Source of the DNA: Nymphaea colorata
Lineage: Eukaryota > Streptophyta > Magnoliopsida > Nymphaeales > Nymphaeaceae
Length of the DNA stretch: 64,000 nucleotides
Reading direction: 5' to 3'
Assembly (NCBI RefSeq): GCF_008831285.2
Contig: NC_045145.1
Span: forward strand, 18,616,040 to 18,680,039
A program made the translations under genes and the position numbers. This document shows positions 60,748 to 64,000 of this stretch, one piece after another (within the stretch, counting starts at the first letter, position 1; every line of letters starts with the position of its first letter). Below the pieces are notes generated by a model, which was not told where the DNA came from, did no database searches, and saw only the letters and a list, made by a program, of their open reading frames with translations.

Positions 60748-61129
60748 TGAATTCAACCTCCCTTTTCGCTTCTCTTCACTTGATTCGGTGCAGTTAAAGA
60801 AATCCACCCACGTTAGCTTCTTTCGTCGTGGCTGGATTGTTCCGGAACAGAAGTGGGGGACCGTGTGCCAGAGAAGGCGATGAAAAAAATAAATGGGAAA
60901 CTGATTTTAACGTGGTTTGGACCTTTGTATCTGAGGTCCGAGAACTCACTCACCAAAAATCTATCGTGCTTATTTTCATTATGGTTTCATTTTATACAAA
61001 ACATTTGTGAAGGAGAAAAGTTACCAAAACACTATTTGCATGGGAAAGATTAATATCTCCTTCACATGTGGAGCAAAGTGGCATTATATAACTATTGGAA
61101 ACATTATTTTGATTATCCTATACAGAGTG

Positions 61130-61480
61130 ACGTCTGAAAAATATTCATCTTTATCTGCTGAACTTGATATATTAGCCACCATTGGAGTACTTGTTGGTTT
61201 ACAAGCAATCATTTCAGCTCGGTGCAATATATCAATAGCATATGTATGCTGATTTAAAAAGAGGCAAGATCTGGTACGTTGAACTTGAATACCAAGGAAA
61301 AAATGCAGCTTGCCTTAGTCATTCATAGCAAAGGTTGCTGAAATTCATGTAGAAATGCTTAGCAACTGCTCATAAGAATGATGTCACCAACATATAATAG
61401 AAGCGAAGTGTTTGTGCCATCTTGAAGTCACACAAAAAAGTGAATGATCAACACTGCTGGCACGAAAATTTTGAGAAAAG
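61130..61480 (-). pseudogene. Copia reverse transcriptase relic
   Basis: On the minus strand this reads DGTNTSLLLYVGDIIL, matching the YVDD region with D changed to G. Next comes a degenerate SLVFKFNVPDLA stretch, then LFLNQHTYAIDILHRAEM and KPTSTPMV, all typical of copia RT. Stops and frame changes are present. No LTRs are seen around it. Confidence 0.78.
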
Positions 61481-62999
61481 AGAAATTGAGCAAAGCGGTC
61501 ATACAAAATTCCAAAGTATCAAACACAAAAAGAAACTAGAACTAGAATTTTCGTTCTAATTCCAATTTGAGGTGGAATTTTATTTCTAAAGTTTTGATTT
61601 TAGAACCATTATTCAAGGCCATCAAACACCCCCCTAAGTGTTTGCTCCTATTGGAAATGCAATGGATTCAAGTATTTGATTTCAATTTTGATAATGTGAC
61701 ATAAAATTTGCCAACCAACACTCATGTGTTTGGTTGGTTAATAAAGGAGGAGGGAAAGAAACGGATAATTAAAAAGCATATTTGGTTTCAAAAAAAGAAA
61801 ATGAAAGGAATTAAAATGTAAATCCAATCCCTCCAACATTGAAAGGATTGAGATGAAAAAAAAAAAGTTGCTACTTTCTTGTTTCCTTTTTATTTAAACA
61901 AGCTTTGTAATCATCTCTTTTCTTTTCTTTATTTTTCTCTCGTTTCTTTGCTCTTCATTTCTCTTTTTTTCCTTTCATTTTCTTTCCATCCTTCCCTTTC
62001 TTCTATTTCCTTCTATCGATGGACACTGCTAGATGGAGAGGAGCACGAAAAAGGAAACCATGGCCGAGCTAGCCGGAAAAAATGCAGTTCTACAGTTTCA
62101 TGACCTTTGTGAGGCCATTCCCAGCAAGAAAAAGTTTAGCTAGCTTGGACTGGACCCGCGTATATCCCATCTCAGTTTTCTCTCTAGCCACTTGATGATC
62201 TCTCATTTGGATTTTGATTTAGACACCAGAGTACTCAACCCAACTTTCTCCATAAATTAATGTACTTCGGCGACATATATCTGAAAGGAACGTGAATGGT
62301 TAATCACGAAGTCACTAACATTGCCTTAATCCAAAATAATGTTAATTAATGTCAGTGTATCATTCCTTACTGACAAATATGCGTGATATGTAATCAAAAT
62401 TAATGCTGCAAACTTCGGTTTCTTCTATCTCGTGTTGAAACCATTAAGATTGACACACAGAGGCGATACACAAAACCAATTGAAGTTTGGTTAGATTAGT
62501 TTTTCATTAACGCATTGATGCATATCAACGCCGACCGGCCAATATGGGCCAATTTGGCGTCCAATAATTGGCCGATGCGGAGTCATATATATCGACTCTT
62601 GTACTGCGGCATCTGTAAGCTGTCCACTGGACGTTCATTAATGCCTCTGTTAAGAGTCGGCACAGTACCAATGGAGTCGACGATTTTTCAATCTACTGTC
62701 TGGAAAGATGACAACCAGACCAAAGCCGGCCTGCAAGTGAAGAAGGACACAGTAAAATAAACTCTTAATTATCTTGGTGGTGTATGGTTGATGTGAAACG
62801 ATAGTATCCACGTGCCGTCCTCATATGATCATGCATGTGCAAGAAACTTCTGCCGATCAAAATCGGGATCTTGTGAAGCTATGATAAAATCCAGAAAGAA
62901 AACACGCGCAGTCTTCTGATAAGGATACTATTCCCCAGCAATTATCATTGCTGAGCAGGAAATAATATTGGAGTCTCTGTCTTTGAGCAGCCATGGATT

Positions 63000-63235
63000 T
63001 CTTTTCTTTTTGCAAGTTGAGGTGGATCGTTACAGTGCCTCCTTTTGGCAGGAAGGAGCACCGTGGGTCGGATTCGATGAAGTCGGTGGTGGGTGGCAAC
63101 CAATTAAGAGGGAGGATTGTTAAGGAAGGGCCAATGGGCCGGCTGCTTGTTCCCTTGTATGTGGTGATGATACAAGTGGTGATGATGGAACAAGAAAGAA
63201 CAAAGACACCCACACTTTGGCCATTAATTTGCATG
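63000..63235 (-). pseudogene. 5' fragment of a second CYP96-like P450
   Basis: The minus strand aligns without large gaps with the N-terminal 80 codons or so of the intact P450. Shared words include TGGCC, GTCTCTGTTCTT/GTCTTTGTTCTT-type anchor sequence, GGAACAAGC, TGGCC(C)TT/CTCC, AACAATC, CTTCA(T/C)GAAT and GGAGGCACT. Translated it gives HWPFLNNPPS, then a stop where the gene has Leu, then HHRLH. Similarity fades near 63030, so only the 5' end is present. Confidence 0.75.
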
Positions 63236-63247
63236 GAGTGTCTTCAT

Positions 63248-63634
63248 TGTGCCACTTTAATCGAAAAGTTTAATCTTTTATTAAAAATTATGAGCGACCT
63301 TTAAGAACTTATAAAAAATAAAATTATTATTAAGTAGCTGGTTGTTCAGCTTTTAGCCTTTTTAAGACATGAACAAACTGCTTGGGGCTATATTGGGATC
63401 GGTTGAACTAGGATCTTAAACTTAGTGTTAGAGTGAGTCGGGTTGTGTTAGTAATATCAAAGTCTATTCATCCTTTGGGCTTAGGTTCCACATGCACTAA
63501 GGAGGAGTGTATTGTAACACTTCATTTGAGAAGTTTAGTCCTATATTGAAAATTGTAAAGATCTTCCATAGTTAATAAAAATGGTTGTTAAATGGTGGGT
63601 TGTTTTGGTTTTTAGCCTTTTTAAGACATGAACC
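63248..63634 (+). mobile_element. TRIM-like retroelement (paired short LTRs)
   Basis: Two diverged copies, about 63248-63375 and 63513-63634, share CACTT, GAAAAGTTTA/GAGAAGTTTA, a GGTTGTT word and TTTTAGCCTTTTTAAGACATGAAC. Between them a sequence near 63452 (TAATATCAAAGTC) resembles a degraded methionine-tRNA primer binding site. Total size is under 400 bp with no coding capacity, fitting a terminal-repeat retrotransposon in miniature, though the 3' copy may be truncated. Confidence 0.5.
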
Positions 63635-64000
63635 GTAAGGATGTCAATATATCTGATTTAAATATGAAATCAGATGGAACCTTTCTAATAAATTTGTCAT
63701 GAAAAAAAAATTAATATCCTATTAATAAATTGAATCGGATTCAAATTTAAGAAATGACATCCAATTGAATTTAAATTCAGATATACAAACATATCCGATA
63801 GGCTTCATATATAGATTCAAGTCAGATTTATTTTAAACAAATAACCTATATTTAATTCTCTTGCATTTGGAAAATTGTTAACTTCGTACAAAATTCGAAT
63901 TTAGATTCAAATATAAATATAAAAAATAGATTTAGATCGAATTCAGATTGTAAATTTGGATTTGAATATGACTTTTTTTATTTGCATTTAAATTCGAATA

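Larger units (their letters stand above)
60748..64000. other. Repeat-rich region upstream of the P450 gene
   Basis: Contains the P450 promoter, a copia RT relic, a P450 pseudogene fragment and a TRIM-like LTR pair, each listed separately. The end of the window (about 63636-64000) is an AT-rich dispersed repeat with recurrent ATCCGAT/AAATTCGAAT words, a kind seen also at about 10910-11230. An open frame at 62515-62760 has no recognisable features. Confidence 0.55.

Overview
The window is nuclear DNA of a flowering plant. Evidence: a DYW-type pentatricopeptide repeat gene, a microtubule-associated protein 70 gene, a plant CPSF73-II gene, a CYP86-clan P450, GT-AG introns of 75 bp to 2.6 kb, many dinucleotide microsatellites, MITEs and a decayed Ty1/copia element. 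I cannot name the species from this sequence.

Layout: (1) 1-1140 is repeat-bearing intergenic DNA. (2) 1141-4335 (-) is an intronless PPR-DYW RNA-editing factor. (3) 5466-11646 (+) is a ten-exon CD2BP2/LIN1-like spliceosome protein, divergent from the PPR gene across about 1.1 kb. (4) 11647-17522 holds a hAT-like MITE, a 46-bp tandem repeat and a probable tRNA-derived SINE. (5) 17523-20925 (+) is a ten-exon MAP70 gene, followed by a tandem duplication and a Tourist-like MITE. (6) 25226-26521 (+) is an intronless A1-family aspartic-protease homologue lacking the second catalytic Asp. (7) 27585-42896 (+) is a thirteen-exon CPSF73-II/INTS11-type gene whose introns carry three related transposons, a fold-back element and internal duplications. 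(8) 42897-47750 is gene-poor. (9) 47751-48323 (-) is a small uncharacterised gene. (10) about 51139-55600 is a broken Ty1/copia element on the minus strand with two LTRs and a primer binding site. (11) 59194-60711 (-) is an intact CYP96-like P450. (12) 60712-64000 holds a copia RT relic, a broken 5' fragment of a second P450 and a TRIM-like LTR pair.

The genes do not form an operon or an obvious joint system. The PPR protein (organelle editing), CD2BP2-like protein (U5 snRNP) and CPSF73-II (RNA cleavage) are all RNA-processing factors, but I treat their proximity as chance. I found no convincing new multi-gene system. The most unusual features are the recurrent transposon family inside CPSF73-II, the altered catalytic motifs of the aspartic-protease homologue, and the P450 gene-pseudogene pair.
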